From Sporosarcina trichiuri (GTDB lineage Bacteria; Bacillota; Bacilli; Bacillales_A; Planococcaceae): 64,000 bases of DNA. Location of the stretch: positions 2,142,001 through 2,206,000 of the forward strand of contig NZ_CP129119.1 of assembly GCF_030406775.1 (NCBI RefSeq). Direction: 5' to 3'. Position 1 is the stretch's first letter, and each line of letters opens with the position of its first letter. A program made the translations under genes and the position numbers. Below are positions 26,886-35,925 of the stretch, piece by piece. Under the pieces are notes generated by a model. It ran no database searches and was not told the origin of the DNA. It was given only the letters and a program-made list of their open reading frames with translations.

Positions 26886-26895
26886 TTCCCTGCTG

Positions 26896-26920
26896 AAAAC
26901 CACCGGAGCCGGTGGTTTTT
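26896..26920 (+). terminator. Terminator of the YusW-like gene
   Basis: Hairpin AAAACCACCGG/CCGGTGGTTTTT with the T run included in the stem and continuing. Confidence 0.85.
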
Positions 26921-26953
26921 AGTTTGCCCTGCGGTCCATCCCATGGGCCGCGT

Positions 26954-27088
26954 TCATAAATCTTTGGAAGTGATCATAAGAATGGATTTCCGCTCATAAA
27001 CCCGCAAAAGTGATCATAAACTCCGGTTTTCTGCTCACAAATCTCCCGAAGTGATCATAACCGTCCCGAGAGCGCTCATAACTTCACA
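26954..27088 (-). repeat. Family A intergenic array, minus orientation
   Basis: Read on the minus strand it begins GTGAAGTTATGAGCGC and continues with TTATGATCACTT and TTATGAGCGG units of about 20-21 bp. It lies between convergent genes, downstream of the YusW-like terminator. Confidence 0.85.
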
Positions 27089-27139
27089 CATCCCCTGTCA
27101 CCCATGCAAGATCCGCACCCAACGTGAGCTCTGCGCGCA

Positions 27140-27170
27140 AATATAAAAGGGACGGCAGCTGCCGTCCCTC
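27140..27170 (-). terminator. Probable terminator of the ABC exporter operon
   Basis: Perfect 22-bp palindrome AGGGACGGCAGCTGCCGTCCCT (27148-27169, no loop bases to spare) followed by an A/T-rich tract on the minus strand; the T run is interrupted. Confidence 0.55.
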
Positions 27171-27177
27171 CACTATG

Positions 27178-29007
27178 CTATAACTTCGACTGCATAAGCA
27201 TGTTATAGTACACACCTTCTTGCGCGATCAGCTCCTGCTGGCTGCCTGATTCAATGAGCCTGCCCTGATCAAGCACGTAGATTGTGTCCGCTTTCTTCAC
27301 CGTGTTCAGACGGTGTGCAATGACGAAGCTGGTACGTCCTTCCATGAGCGTCTCGAGCGCCGCCTGGATTTCGAGCTCGGTGACGGTGTCGATGCTGCTT
27401 GTCGCTTCGTCGAGCAGCAGAATGACAGGATCCGCGACGAATGCCCGGGCGATTGACAGCAGCTGTTTCTGCCCTTGGGAAATCTCGCTTCCGTCCGCTG
27501 TCAGCAGCGTGTCATACCCTTCTTCCAGCCGCTCGATGAACTCGTGCGCATTCGCCTTCTTCGCGGCCGCTTCGATCTCTTCATCCGTGGCGTCGAGCCG
27601 GCCATAGCGGATGTTCTCCCGGACCGTCGCCTCGAACAGGAATGGATCCTGGAGCACGAATGCCGTCTGGCTGCGGAGGACAGTCCGCGGCAGCTCATCG
27701 ATCGGAATGCCGTCGATGCGGATCGTCCCTTTGTTCGTTTCATAGAAACGGGCGATCAGCTGGACGATCGTCGTCTTGCCGGCGCCTGTCGCACCGAGCA
27801 GCGCCGCAGTCTCCCCTTCCCGGACGTGCAGCGAGACGTCATCGATCGTATAGCCGTCCGTTTCCGATGCATAGCCGAACGACACATGATCGAACTCCAC
27901 GTCCCCCTTCAGCCGGATGTCCCCGTTCCCTTCCGCCGCGTCCTGCTCCGGTGCTTCGTTCATGATCGAAAAGACGCGCTCCGCCCCCGCGATCGCCGAC
28001 AGGACCGTATTGAACTGGTTCGCGAGATCATTGAGCGGACGTGTGAACTGACGGGCATACTCCGCGAAGATCACAATTGTCCCGACGGTCACGATACCGT
28101 CCCCGCGCAATGCGAGGAGACCGCCGATCCCCGCGACAATGGCGAAGCCCAGGTTGTTCAGCATGTTCATCACTTTGGGAATGAACCCCGAATACGTCAG
28201 TGCCCAGAACGCGGTGTTCCGGAGCTTGCCGCTCTTCTCGGCGAATTCCTCTTTCATGCGCTCTTCCTGGGAGAATGCCTTGACGATCCGCTGTCCGGAA
28301 ATCGTTTCTTCGATCATGCCGTTCATCTCCCCGATCGCCCGCTGCTGCTGCTTGAACAGGATGCCGGTACGGCGGGTGATCCAGCGCATGGCGATGAACA
28401 TGATCGGTACGATGATCATCGTCATCAGTGTCAGGAACGGACTCAGGTACAGCATGACCGCGAGTGTCCCGCCGAGTGTCAGGATACTCGAGAACACTTG
28501 TATGAACGATGAGTTCAGCGTCTGGCTGATGTTTTCGATATCATTCGTCATCCGGCTCATCAGTTCTCCGTGCTGGCGTCTGTCGAAAAACGAGACGGGC
28601 AGCTGCTGCAGATGATTGAACAACCCTGCCCGCAGCTTGTAGACGGTGTTCTGGGCGATGCCGACCATCCAGAAGTTCTGGAAATACATGGACAGGGATG
28701 CCCCTGCATAGATCGCGAGCAACAGACCGATCTGCTTACCGAGGCCTGCGGTTTTCATCGGGATGATGAAGTTATCGATCGTCTTTCCGATCAGGAACGG
28801 TCCGAGCAGTGTCAGCCCCGAACTGACGAGGACGAGTGCGAGCACCGTGATCAGCAGTCCGCGCTGCTCGTCGACAATCCGCCAGATGTTGAGAAGCGCT
28901 TTCTTCCAGTCACCGACTTCCTCACGCGGCCGTTTCGCCCCTTTCTTCAAGTCATCCTTCTCAAGAATCGGTTCGTAACCGAAGGGTTTCTTTATGCTTT
29001 TGACCAC
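27178..29007 (-). CDS. Heterodimeric ABC exporter, half with canonical ATPase site
   Basis: Half-transporter of 609 residues: a six-helix membrane domain (about residues 45-335) and a C-terminal nucleotide-binding domain with Walker A GATGAGKTT, signature ISQGQKQLLSIARAF, Walker B VILLLDEATSSID with the catalytic Glu present, and switch His in VIAHRLNT. Its signature is non-canonical (ISQGQ). The start is GTG at 29007 behind GGAGGT, overlapping the end of the upstream half-transporter by 47 bp. This half and its partner together make one good and one degenerate ATP site, as in BmrCD or LmrCD multidrug exporters. The substrate is not known. Confidence 0.92.
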   Translation of the reverse strand: MVKSIKKPFGYEPILEKDDLKKGAKRPREEVGDWKKALLNIWRIVDEQRGLLITVLALVLVSSGLTLLGPFLIGKTIDNFIIPMKTAGLGKQIGLLLAIYAGASLSMYFQNFWMVGIAQNTVYKLRAGLFNHLQQLPVSFFDRRQHGELMSRMTNDIENISQTLNSSFIQVFSSILTLGGTLAVMLYLSPFLTLMTMIIVPIMFIAMRWITRRTGILFKQQQRAIGEMNGMIEETISGQRIVKAFSQEERMKEEFAEKSGKLRNTAFWALTYSGFIPKVMNMLNNLGFAIVAGIGGLLALRGDGIVTVGTIVIFAEYARQFTRPLNDLANQFNTVLSAIAGAERVFSIMNEAPEQDAAEGNGDIRLKGDVEFDHVSFGYASETDGYTIDDVSLHVREGETAALLGATGAGKTTIVQLIARFYETNKGTIRIDGIPIDELPRTVLRSQTAFVLQDPFLFEATVRENIRYGRLDATDEEIEAAAKKANAHEFIERLEEGYDTLLTADGSEISQGQKQLLSIARAFVADPVILLLDEATSSIDTVTELEIQAALETLMEGRTSFVIAHRLNTVKKADTIYVLDQGRLIESGSQQELIAQEGVYYNMLMQSKL

Positions 29008-30739
29008 TGTCCTCCACCTCCTCATCCAGTTGGGATCCGGCGATCTTGCGGTAGAGCGCCGACTGCTCCATCAGTTCGTCGTGCGTGCCGTAGGCCGAGA
29101 CCTCCCCTTCATCCAGCAGCAGGATCTTATCCGCCCCTTGAGCCGTATGGATCTTCTGGGTGATGACGATCATCGTGGCACGCTCATCTTCGAGCGCTTC
29201 CCAGAGGGCGTTCTCCGTCTTCACATCGAGCGCACTCGTACTGTCATCCAGCAGCAGGACTGCCGGTTTGCGGACGAGCGCCCGTGCAATGGACAGGCGC
29301 TGCTTCTGGCCGCCCGACAGGTTGACCCCCTTCTGCCCGACACGCGTATCGTAATTTGCCGGGAACCGCAGGATCGACGAGTGGATCTGCGCCTTTTCAG
29401 CTGCCGCTTCCAGTTCGTCCGCCCGCGCCTCCGGATCCCCCCACGCCAGATTTTCACGGATTGTTCCCGTGAAGAGGACGGACTGCTGCGGCACGAGGCC
29501 GATCGCATTTCGCAGTTCCTCCAGCGGCCAGTCGCGGATATCCTTTCCGTCGAGCAAGATGCGCCCGGACGTTGCGGTGAAGATCCGGGGAATGAGGTTG
29601 AGCATCGTCGATTTCCCGGAACCGGTCGCCCCCATCACAGCGATCTTCTGGCCCGGCTGGATGTCGAAGGAGACGTCTTTGAGCACGTCCTCCTCATGCC
29701 CCGGATAATGGAAGGAGACATGGTCGAATGTCAGGGCGCCTTGCTTCACGTCCGCACCGGCCCCCTGCCGGTCAGCCGTCTCTTCTTGATCGTCAGTGGC
29801 CAGAAGGACTTCTTCCATCCGCGTTGAAGACGCTTGCGCGCGTGAAAACGCGATGATCATGAAGGAGAACATCGAGAAGCCGCCGGTGATCCGGAATGCG
29901 TAGTTGACGATCGCGACAATTTCCCCGACTTGTGCATTGCCGGCGCGCACGGTGCCGACGCCGAACCAGAGGACGAGCATGAGGCTGCCGTTCATGATCA
30001 GCAGCAGGACCGGCATGATCAGTTCCATCATTCGGAACGCCTTGACGGTATCTTTCCGCAGCAGATCGGCCGTTTTCGCGAACCGGCTGCCTTCATAGGC
30101 ACCGCGGAGGTAAGCCTTGATGAGCCGGACTGCCTGCAGGTTCTCCTGGATGACACGGTTGACCCGGTCCAGCCGGCGCTGTACATTCGCGAAATAGACG
30201 ACCCCTTTCCTGGCCATGACGAACAGGAACACGGTGAGGAACGGGACGCCGATCACGAGGAATCCTGCCAGTTTCACATTGACGATCATTGCCATGATAA
30301 GACTTCCGACTACGAGAAGCGGTGCACGCAGCAGGAACCGCACACCCATGAACAAGATATTCTGCGCCATCGTTACGTCACTCGTCAGCCGTGTGATAAG
30401 CGAGGACGACGGGAAGCGCAGGAATGTGGCCATGGAGAACGACTGGATCCTGCGGAACAGCGCCTGGCGGATATCGAAGCCGAACGCCTGCGCTGCGTGT
30501 GCGGCGAAGAACGAGTTCGTGATACCTGCGGCGAATGCGAGCAATGCCAATCCGAGCATGAACCCGCCGAACACGATGATCGTCTCCCGGTCCCCTGCTG
30601 TAATGCCGTCATCGATGATTTTCGCAATCAGCAGCGGCTGCACCAGTTCGACGGCCAGTTCCACGAGCATCATGGAGATCGCGATGAGGATCGGCCATTT
30701 ATAAGGCCTTGCATAGGAGAATACTGTTTTCACGTCCAT
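28961..30739 (-). CDS. Heterodimeric ABC exporter, half with degenerate ATPase site
   Basis: Half-transporter of 592 residues, six membrane helices (about residues 15-300) and an ATPase domain with Walker A GATGSGKST and a canonical signature LSGGQKQRLSIARAL. The residue after Walker B is Asp, not Glu (VLLLDDSTSALD), and the switch histidine is replaced by Gln (IVITQKIHT). Thus its own ATP site is degenerate, while its good signature completes the partner's site. The tail is highly charged (ETLRLRTDS). It is the first gene of the operon; a TTCGTT-A-AACGAA palindrome lies 18 bp upstream of the start. Confidence 0.92.
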   Translation of the reverse strand: MDVKTVFSYARPYKWPILIAISMMLVELAVELVQPLLIAKIIDDGITAGDRETIIVFGGFMLGLALLAFAAGITNSFFAAHAAQAFGFDIRQALFRRIQSFSMATFLRFPSSSLITRLTSDVTMAQNILFMGVRFLLRAPLLVVGSLIMAMIVNVKLAGFLVIGVPFLTVFLFVMARKGVVYFANVQRRLDRVNRVIQENLQAVRLIKAYLRGAYEGSRFAKTADLLRKDTVKAFRMMELIMPVLLLIMNGSLMLVLWFGVGTVRAGNAQVGEIVAIVNYAFRITGGFSMFSFMIIAFSRAQASSTRMEEVLLATDDQEETADRQGAGADVKQGALTFDHVSFHYPGHEEDVLKDVSFDIQPGQKIAVMGATGSGKSTMLNLIPRIFTATSGRILLDGKDIRDWPLEELRNAIGLVPQQSVLFTGTIRENLAWGDPEARADELEAAAEKAQIHSSILRFPANYDTRVGQKGVNLSGGQKQRLSIARALVRKPAVLLLDDSTSALDVKTENALWEALEDERATMIVITQKIHTAQGADKILLLDEGEVSAYGTHDELMEQSALYRKIAGSQLDEEVEDSGQKHKETLRLRTDS

Positions 30740-30756
30740 CGTCCTTCCTGAATTGT

Positions 30757-30769
30757 TTCGTTAAACGAA
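30757..30769. promoter_or_regulatory. Palindrome upstream of the ABC exporter operon
   Basis: Perfect inverted repeat TTCGTT-A-AACGAA, 18 bp before the start of the first exporter gene. It could be an operator for a MarR- or TetR-type repressor; no regulator gene is adjacent. Confidence 0.35.
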
Positions 30770-30934
30770 TTAGTTAGTAGTCCTTAGTATGCCATAATGG
30801 GAAGTCAGTGTATAGTGAATGAACTGAATTGTCTGATGCACGAATGCTAGACTGCCAGGACGGGATCCCTGGCCGTGTCAATGGAGAGGGCAGAGCGGAA
30901 ACCACTGAGCTGCCTGAGGAACAAAATGAGCATG

Positions 30935-30975
30935 AAAAAACGGGAGACCACTGGCATCCGCCATGGTCTCCCGTG
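30935..30975 (-). terminator. Terminator of the DMT permease gene
   Basis: Hairpin ACGGGAGACCA/TGGTCTCCCGT followed by TTTTT on the minus strand. Confidence 0.85.
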
Positions 30976-30978
30976 CTT

Positions 30979-31887
30979 TCATGCTGTCTCCTCTTTCGCT
31001 TTCCCTCCGGCAATCGAGATACCAGTCACACCGAGCAGCATGATGATAGCACCGCCGAGCTGCCACATACCGAGGACAGCACCGAGCCACGTGACCGAGA
31101 CGATCATCGCCGTCAGCGGCTCGAAACTCGAGAGAATGCTCGTTTCAATCGGGGAAATGTACTTCATGCTGCCGAGGAACAGCAGGAAGGCCACTGTACC
31201 GACGATAATGACGCCAAGGAGCATGAGTGCAACTTTCCAATCAAGCAGATAGTGGAACTCCCTGAACAGGCGCAGCGGGTTCATCACAAACAACGCCGCT
31301 CCACCGGCGACCATCGCCCAGCCGATCGACAGCAGAACCCCCCATTCCTGCATGAGACGGACCGGGTACAGCGTATAGAATGTAAAGGCGAACCCGACGG
31401 CAACCCCCCAGAAGACCGCTGCCGGCGTGAGACTGAAGCCAGACAGCGACCCGTTCGTCAGCAGCAGGAACAGTCCCCCGAGCGTGACGAGCATCCCCGC
31501 AATCTGAGCGAGCGGCGGAACGAACCGCTGACGCACCGACACGAAAAGGATGACATAGATCGGCGACAGGAACTGGAACAGCGTCGCAATCACCGCGTTG
31601 CTTTCGCTGATTGCGGATGTGAAGGCGAACTGGACGCCAAGCATTCCGAGCACCCCGAAAATGACCATCTGACGGGCCCATACTTTCTGCCGCCAAGGTC
31701 GCATCACCGGTTTGCCCTTCAGTTTTAAATAGGTAATTAGCAATAGGCCTGCGATCAGCAGCCGGTTTGTTAGCAGGAACGAGACCGACATCCCGCTGTT
31801 CTCCAGTATCCATTCCATCATTGGCCCGGAAAGTCCCCATAAAGCGGCCCCGCTTATAATCATTGCAAGTCCTTTTACCCGTTCCAT
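30979..31887 (-). CDS. EamA/DMT superfamily permease
   Basis: Membrane protein of 302 residues with ten hydrophobic helices arranged as two EamA repeats. The first opens with GAALWGLSGPMMEWIL and has TNRLLIAGLLLITYLK; the second has SPIETSILSSFEPLTAMIVS and a last helix GGAIIMLLGVTGISIAGG. DMT permeases export amino acids, metabolites or drugs; the substrate cannot be told. The start follows AAGGTGA. It is transcribed alone towards the ABC exporter operon with a terminator between. Confidence 0.88.
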   Translation of the reverse strand: MERVKGLAMIISGAALWGLSGPMMEWILENSGMSVSFLLTNRLLIAGLLLITYLKLKGKPVMRPWRQKVWARQMVIFGVLGMLGVQFAFTSAISESNAVIATLFQFLSPIYVILFVSVRQRFVPPLAQIAGMLVTLGGLFLLLTNGSLSGFSLTPAAVFWGVAVGFAFTFYTLYPVRLMQEWGVLLSIGWAMVAGGAALFVMNPLRLFREFHYLLDWKVALMLLGVIIVGTVAFLLFLGSMKYISPIETSILSSFEPLTAMIVSVTWLGAVLGMWQLGGAIIMLLGVTGISIAGGKAKEETA

Positions 31888-32014
31888 CCATTCACCTTCG
31901 TTTCCTCGTTGATATGATTCTATCTATGTGCTTGTATAAATTTCATAATATAGGTGAAAAGTTCAAGGTTTTGGTCTATACTGGTCTTATGAACTAGTTG
32001 AAAGGGGAACTTCC

Positions 32015-33670
32015 ATGACCACCTTACACGAACAGCATGATCTGGATATGCCTGACGTCCGGCACAGTCTCGATCATTACTATATGGTAACCCAAACAGA
32101 TGCGGAAGGTCTCGTACTTTCTGTAAATAAAAACTTTCTGAATGTAAGCAATTGGACTCCGAAGCGGGTTCTTGGGAAAACGATCTGGCAGCTGTTCGAT
32201 GAAGACGAAAAAGCGCAGAACACGATCCACCACATATGGACACAGCTGCAATCGGGGAAAACGTGGTTCGGCACGGCACAGAAACAGAAACGGACCGGCG
32301 AACCGTACTTCACGAACATGCTGGCCGTACCGTCGATGGAGGAGGACGGCAGTCTGGCGCGTGCGCTGTTCCTCGAACTCGACATCACGGAAGACATCCG
32401 GCTGAAAGAGCGGCTCGAGCAGATTGCTTTCATCGATATCGAAACCGGTCTCATGAGCCGCCACAAACTGGAATCGCTTGTCAATGACATGATCCGGGAA
32501 GAGAAGAGCTTCTCCTTCGTCTACCTGTCCATCGATCATTATTACACATTGAAAGAGCTGCAGAACGGGACGGATGAAACGGAACTCACACAGGCATTCG
32601 CAAACCGCATGAAGCGCTATTTCCAGGACAATCCGATCGCACGCATCGGCAGCAGCCAGTTCGTCATACTGACACCGTTCGGGGACTGGTACGTCCAGGG
32701 CTTCCTCGACTTCCTGGAACAGCAGCCGCTCTATATCGGAAGTGAAGCGCTGCCGCTGTCGATCAGCGGGGGCATCGTCCGGTATCCGGAAGACCAGAAA
32801 AGCTACGTCACCCTGCTCGAAGCGGCAGTGATGACGCTCGACGAAGTGCGGAAGCAGGGCGGCGGCAAGATCGTGTCCCTGTCGGCAACGTCGCACAAAG
32901 TGCTGAACCGCCGGTCGCTCATCAACCGGAAACTGCTGACAGCGCTCGATCACAAGGCGCTCGAAGTCGCGTTCCAGCCCCAGTACGATGTGGCGTCAAA
33001 GCAGGTCAAGGTCTACGAAGCACTTGTCCGCTGGGAGGATGAGGAACTCGGCACTGTCTCGCCGGATGAACTGATCCCGATCGCCGAATCGAATGGCCTG
33101 ATCGCCAATATCGGCGAATATGTCCTGTCGGAAGCAGCCCGTCTTGCCGTGAGGCTTGAGGAACAGGAAGGCAGCCCGCATGTGTCTGTCAACACGTCGG
33201 TGCGCGAATTCTCGAACCATCCTATGAAGGAAAACATGCTCAGCATCCTGCAGACTGAAGGATGCCGGCCGGGCCAGCTGGAACTCGAGATCACCGAAAA
33301 ATTCGCCTTCCGGGCCGAAGAGGAACAGTCCATCATCCAGCAGATGAAGGAACTGCAGGATGCCGGTGTGAACTTCATCCTCGATGATTTCGGGACCGGC
33401 TACGCCTCGTTCCGCTACATGCAGTACTTGCCGATCTCCAAAGTGAAGATCGACAAAGTGTACATGAACAGCCTCGTGAGTCATCCGAAGACGCAGCAGC
33501 TCGTCGAAGGGATGATCCAGTTCAGCAAGACGATGGGCCTGTACACGATTGCGGAAGGCGTCGAGACGCAGGCCCAGTTCGACCTGCTCGTCTCGATGGG
33601 GATCGATGCGGTCCAGGGATACTATATCGGTGCGCCTGTTCCTGCAGAGAAGCTGCATCTCCGCAACTAA
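32015..33670 (+). CDS. PAS - degenerate GGDEF - EAL protein, c-di-GMP phosphodiesterase
   Basis: Cytosolic protein of 551 residues. Residues about 20-130 form a PAS domain (VNKNFLNVSNWTPKRVLGKT). Residues 140-300 are a GGDEF domain whose active-site motif is replaced by GSSQF (ARIGSSQFVIL), so cyclase activity is unlikely. The EAL domain (about 310-550) keeps its metal and catalytic residues: E335-A-L in VYEALVRW, ELEITE, D457-D458 in LDDFGTGYAS, KIDK and AEGVETQ. It should hydrolyse c-di-GMP in response to a PAS signal. It is convergent with a degenerate-GGDEF membrane protein and GT2 synthase pair, a likely target of the same signal. Confidence 0.93.
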   Translation: MTTLHEQHDLDMPDVRHSLDHYYMVTQTDAEGLVLSVNKNFLNVSNWTPKRVLGKTIWQLFDEDEKAQNTIHHIWTQLQSGKTWFGTAQKQKRTGEPYFTNMLAVPSMEEDGSLARALFLELDITEDIRLKERLEQIAFIDIETGLMSRHKLESLVNDMIREEKSFSFVYLSIDHYYTLKELQNGTDETELTQAFANRMKRYFQDNPIARIGSSQFVILTPFGDWYVQGFLDFLEQQPLYIGSEALPLSISGGIVRYPEDQKSYVTLLEAAVMTLDEVRKQGGGKIVSLSATSHKVLNRRSLINRKLLTALDHKALEVAFQPQYDVASKQVKVYEALVRWEDEELGTVSPDELIPIAESNGLIANIGEYVLSEAARLAVRLEEQEGSPHVSVNTSVREFSNHPMKENMLSILQTEGCRPGQLELEITEKFAFRAEEEQSIIQQMKELQDAGVNFILDDFGTGYASFRYMQYLPISKVKIDKVYMNSLVSHPKTQQLVEGMIQFSKTMGLYTIAEGVETQAQFDLLVSMGIDAVQGYYIGAPVPAEKLHLRN

Positions 33671-33672
33671 GG

Positions 33673-33706
33673 AAAGAGCACTGCCTGCGGGCAGCGCTCT
33701 TTCTTT
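33673..33706. terminator. Bidirectional terminator between EAL and GT2 genes
   Basis: Hairpin AAAGAGCACTGCC/GGGCAGCGCTCTTT between two convergent genes, with A and T tails on the two sides. Confidence 0.85.
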
Positions 33707-33710
33707 GTGT

Positions 33711-35012
33711 TCACTTCTGTTTGAAGCGTTCCGTTTTGTCCCAGCCGATGATCTGCCGGTTCTTTTTGGCCTTGACATACAGAATGAGACTCCGAACGAA
33801 CAGGTACGAAAACAGCTGCGCATACGTGAAATACATGATGACGCTGATGAACACATTGAGCGGTGTGAATGTCCGCTGTGTCGCTTGCGCTGCGAACAGC
33901 TGCGTCGTGTAGACGATGTACGCCAGATACCAGATGAACAGCAGCGGGTAGGTGTATTCGATGTAGAAAATATCGAGCAGGCCTAGGATGAACCAGATAT
34001 ACGAGATGACGAGAAACAGCCAAAACACGACATAGACGAGCAGCTGATGGATGGAATGGACGAGCAGCTTGCCTTTGAAATAACCGGGTTCCGTCAGCGT
34101 CTTCTCGACGATGTACAGGTTCCCCTGCAGCCAGCGGGTCCGCTGTTTCAAATAGACGCCGAGCGTTTCCGGTTCCTGTTCCCACGTAATGGAGTCCGGG
34201 ACGATCGGCAGGTAGTAGCCCGCTTTCGTGATCCGCAGCGTCAGTTCTGCATCTTCTGCGATCGCATACGGATCATACCCGCCGAGTTCCTCGATGACGG
34301 ACCGCCGGACAAGCATGTTGGTCCCCGTCAGCGAGCCGGTCTTGAACAGCTGCCAGCGGCCCGACTGCATGAGCAGCTGGAACACCTGGAACTCGATCGA
34401 GATCATCCGTGTCAGCCAGTTCGCCTGCTCGTTGACCGTCCGGACATAGCCGACCGCGCCGGCAGACTTCGGATTGCTTTCGGCTACGGCGACAAGCTTG
34501 ACGAGCGCTTCCGGATCCGGCTGATTGTCGGCATCGTATACGCAGTAGTAGGTCCCGCCGGAAATGCTCAATCCATAGTTGAGCACCCTGGACTTCCCTT
34601 TCGGTTCGCCGGGCGGCACGAGTATATGATGGACGTTGGTGAATGTAGCCGCGAAGTCCTCGGCGATGTCTCCGGTTTCATCGGACGAATTGTCGTTCAG
34701 TACGTAGATCTGCAGATTGCCTGGATAGTTCAGCCGGGTCATCGCTTCGATTGTGTCCTGGATGACGACCCCTTCGTTATGCGCAGGAATCAGTATATCG
34801 ACACTTGGATACTCGGCGAGCTCCGGAATCTCCTGCCCCTTCAGCCGGTTGTAGAGACCCGCAATCGTCAGCATGGAGTAATACCCGAGCAGCAGCAGGA
34901 ACAGCGCCGTCGTGAAGAACAGCAGCAGCTTTACGTTGAACACAGCCGCGACAACCAGCAAAACGATGAACAGGAAGGCGGTCGTCAGCAGGATGATCAG
35001 ACGTCTGTTCAT
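33711..35012 (-). CDS. Membrane glycosyltransferase family 2 (processive polysaccharide synthase type)
   Basis: Protein of 433 residues with two N-terminal helices, a GT2 catalytic domain, and three or four C-terminal helices. The processive-synthase motifs are present: SVDILIPAHNEG near residue 70, D in VYDADNQPDP, TGTNMLVRR, EDAELTLRI and QRTRWLQG (QxxRW). Such enzymes polymerise and export polysaccharide such as cellulose-like, poly-GlcNAc-like or related glycans. The ATG overlaps the stop of the degenerate-GGDEF gene by 4 bp, so the two are translationally coupled. The pair recalls YdaM with YdaK of B. subtilis. The polymer is unknown. Confidence 0.9.
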   Translation of the reverse strand: MNRRLIILLTTAFLFIVLLVVAAVFNVKLLLFFTTALFLLLLGYYSMLTIAGLYNRLKGQEIPELAEYPSVDILIPAHNEGVVIQDTIEAMTRLNYPGNLQIYVLNDNSSDETGDIAEDFAATFTNVHHILVPPGEPKGKSRVLNYGLSISGGTYYCVYDADNQPDPEALVKLVAVAESNPKSAGAVGYVRTVNEQANWLTRMISIEFQVFQLLMQSGRWQLFKTGSLTGTNMLVRRSVIEELGGYDPYAIAEDAELTLRITKAGYYLPIVPDSITWEQEPETLGVYLKQRTRWLQGNLYIVEKTLTEPGYFKGKLLVHSIHQLLVYVVFWLFLVISYIWFILGLLDIFYIEYTYPLLFIWYLAYIVYTTQLFAAQATQRTFTPLNVFISVIMYFTYAQLFSYLFVRSLILYVKAKKNRQIIGWDKTERFKQK

Positions 35013-35794
35013 GGAATCACCAGCAGTTCATCGAGTGTCCGCTGCCCTTCTATCTTCCGGGTCTCCCAGCCGATCTGCTTGAACGCGTCTGGTTCGAGCT
35101 GGCGCAGCATCGCTTCTTGCAGCCGCTGTTCGACGACAGCATAGCCCTCGTCACCGATATTCTGCAGCAGGAAGACGATCGTGCTGCCATCCAGCTGGCC
35201 GACGAGATCATAGTGTTTCCGGAGCGTCCCGTAGATGGCGGCACCGCTTGCCGCCATCGCCTGCTTCCGGGCAGCTCTTCGCAGTGCCGACAGATCCGCA
35301 GTCACGATATAGCCCGGTTCCCGGTGCCGTTCCATGGACGATAACACCAACGATGCCTGTTTCTCGAACTCCCGTTTCGTCAGTACGCCCTGCTCGGAGA
35401 TGAATTCCCGGAGTTCCTCCACCCGCTGCTTCAGTTCCCTGTTTTCCAGACGGTACGAATAGACGTATTTCGCCACGCTATAGAGCGCGAACAGGTGAAG
35501 CAGGAACAGGAAATGGAGCCCGATGCCCGCCGCCTGTTCACCGGGTGACCAGCCATCCATGAAGGCCCGGTACAGGAAATAGAAAACTGTCATGAGGGTG
35601 AACAGAATATAGAAGAAAAAGGCCGTCCTGTCCGTGACCAGGAAGAAAAGCACCGCACAGACCGTCAGCACAATTGCAATGACAGCCTGGTCCGCCTGCA
35701 GCTGGAGCCCGATCAGCAGAGATGCACTGCCCAGCCAGATGACTGACGCGAATGGCAGCTGCAGACGCTGCCAGCGTGTTTGTTTCGTTTCCAT
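35009..35794 (-). CDS. Membrane protein with degenerate GGDEF domain (YdaK-like c-di-GMP receptor candidate)
   Basis: Protein of 261 residues. About four N-terminal helices (residues 15-115) are followed by a coiled linker (LENRELKQRVEELREFI) and a domain of about 130 residues whose order resembles GGDEF domains: LTKREFEKQASLVLSSMERH, then YIVTADLSAL, then YDLVGQLDGSTIVFLLQNIG where the GGDEF loop should be. The catalytic loop is lost (LDGST), so it may bind but not make c-di-GMP. It overlaps the GT2 gene by 4 bp, which suggests it controls polysaccharide synthesis. ATG at 35794 with GGAGG is preferred to the ATG 15 bp upstream. The GGDEF relation is my inference from pattern. Confidence 0.65.
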   Translation of the reverse strand: METKQTRWQRLQLPFASVIWLGSASLLIGLQLQADQAVIAIVLTVCAVLFFLVTDRTAFFFYILFTLMTVFYFLYRAFMDGWSPGEQAAGIGLHFLFLLHLFALYSVAKYVYSYRLENRELKQRVEELREFISEQGVLTKREFEKQASLVLSSMERHREPGYIVTADLSALRRAARKQAMAASGAAIYGTLRKHYDLVGQLDGSTIVFLLQNIGDEGYAVVEQRLQEAMLRQLEPDAFKQIGWETRKIEGQRTLDELLVIP

Positions 35795-35864
35795 CCGTCC
35801 CGCCTCCATCCTGAAATTCTGTCAGTTGTATGTCCTTCTCTTAGTCTATGCAAAACGAGCCAGT

Positions 35865-35889
35865 GTTTGCAAGGCGGACAGACGGGAAT
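35865..35889 (+). promoter_or_regulatory. Candidate sigma-B promoter for the SDR gene
   Basis: GTTTGC, 13 bp, GGGAAT matches the general stress sigma-B pattern GTTT-N12-14-GGGWAW. It ends 36 bp before the start at 35926, and the gene belongs to a family that is sigma-B controlled in B. subtilis. Confidence 0.6.
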
Positions 35890-35925
35890 ACTCTGATTAG
35901 AAAATCGGTAAGGAGGATTCAACCT

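Noticed and set aside
25959..26903. Long minus-strand frame opposite DUF2804 and the YusW-like gene
   Set aside because: It is antisense to two well-supported genes, spans their gap and has no ribosome site.
33711..35012. Cellulose synthase BcsA
   Set aside because: The GT2 motifs fit, but there is no PilZ domain and the membrane helix count is lower; the polymer cannot be named.
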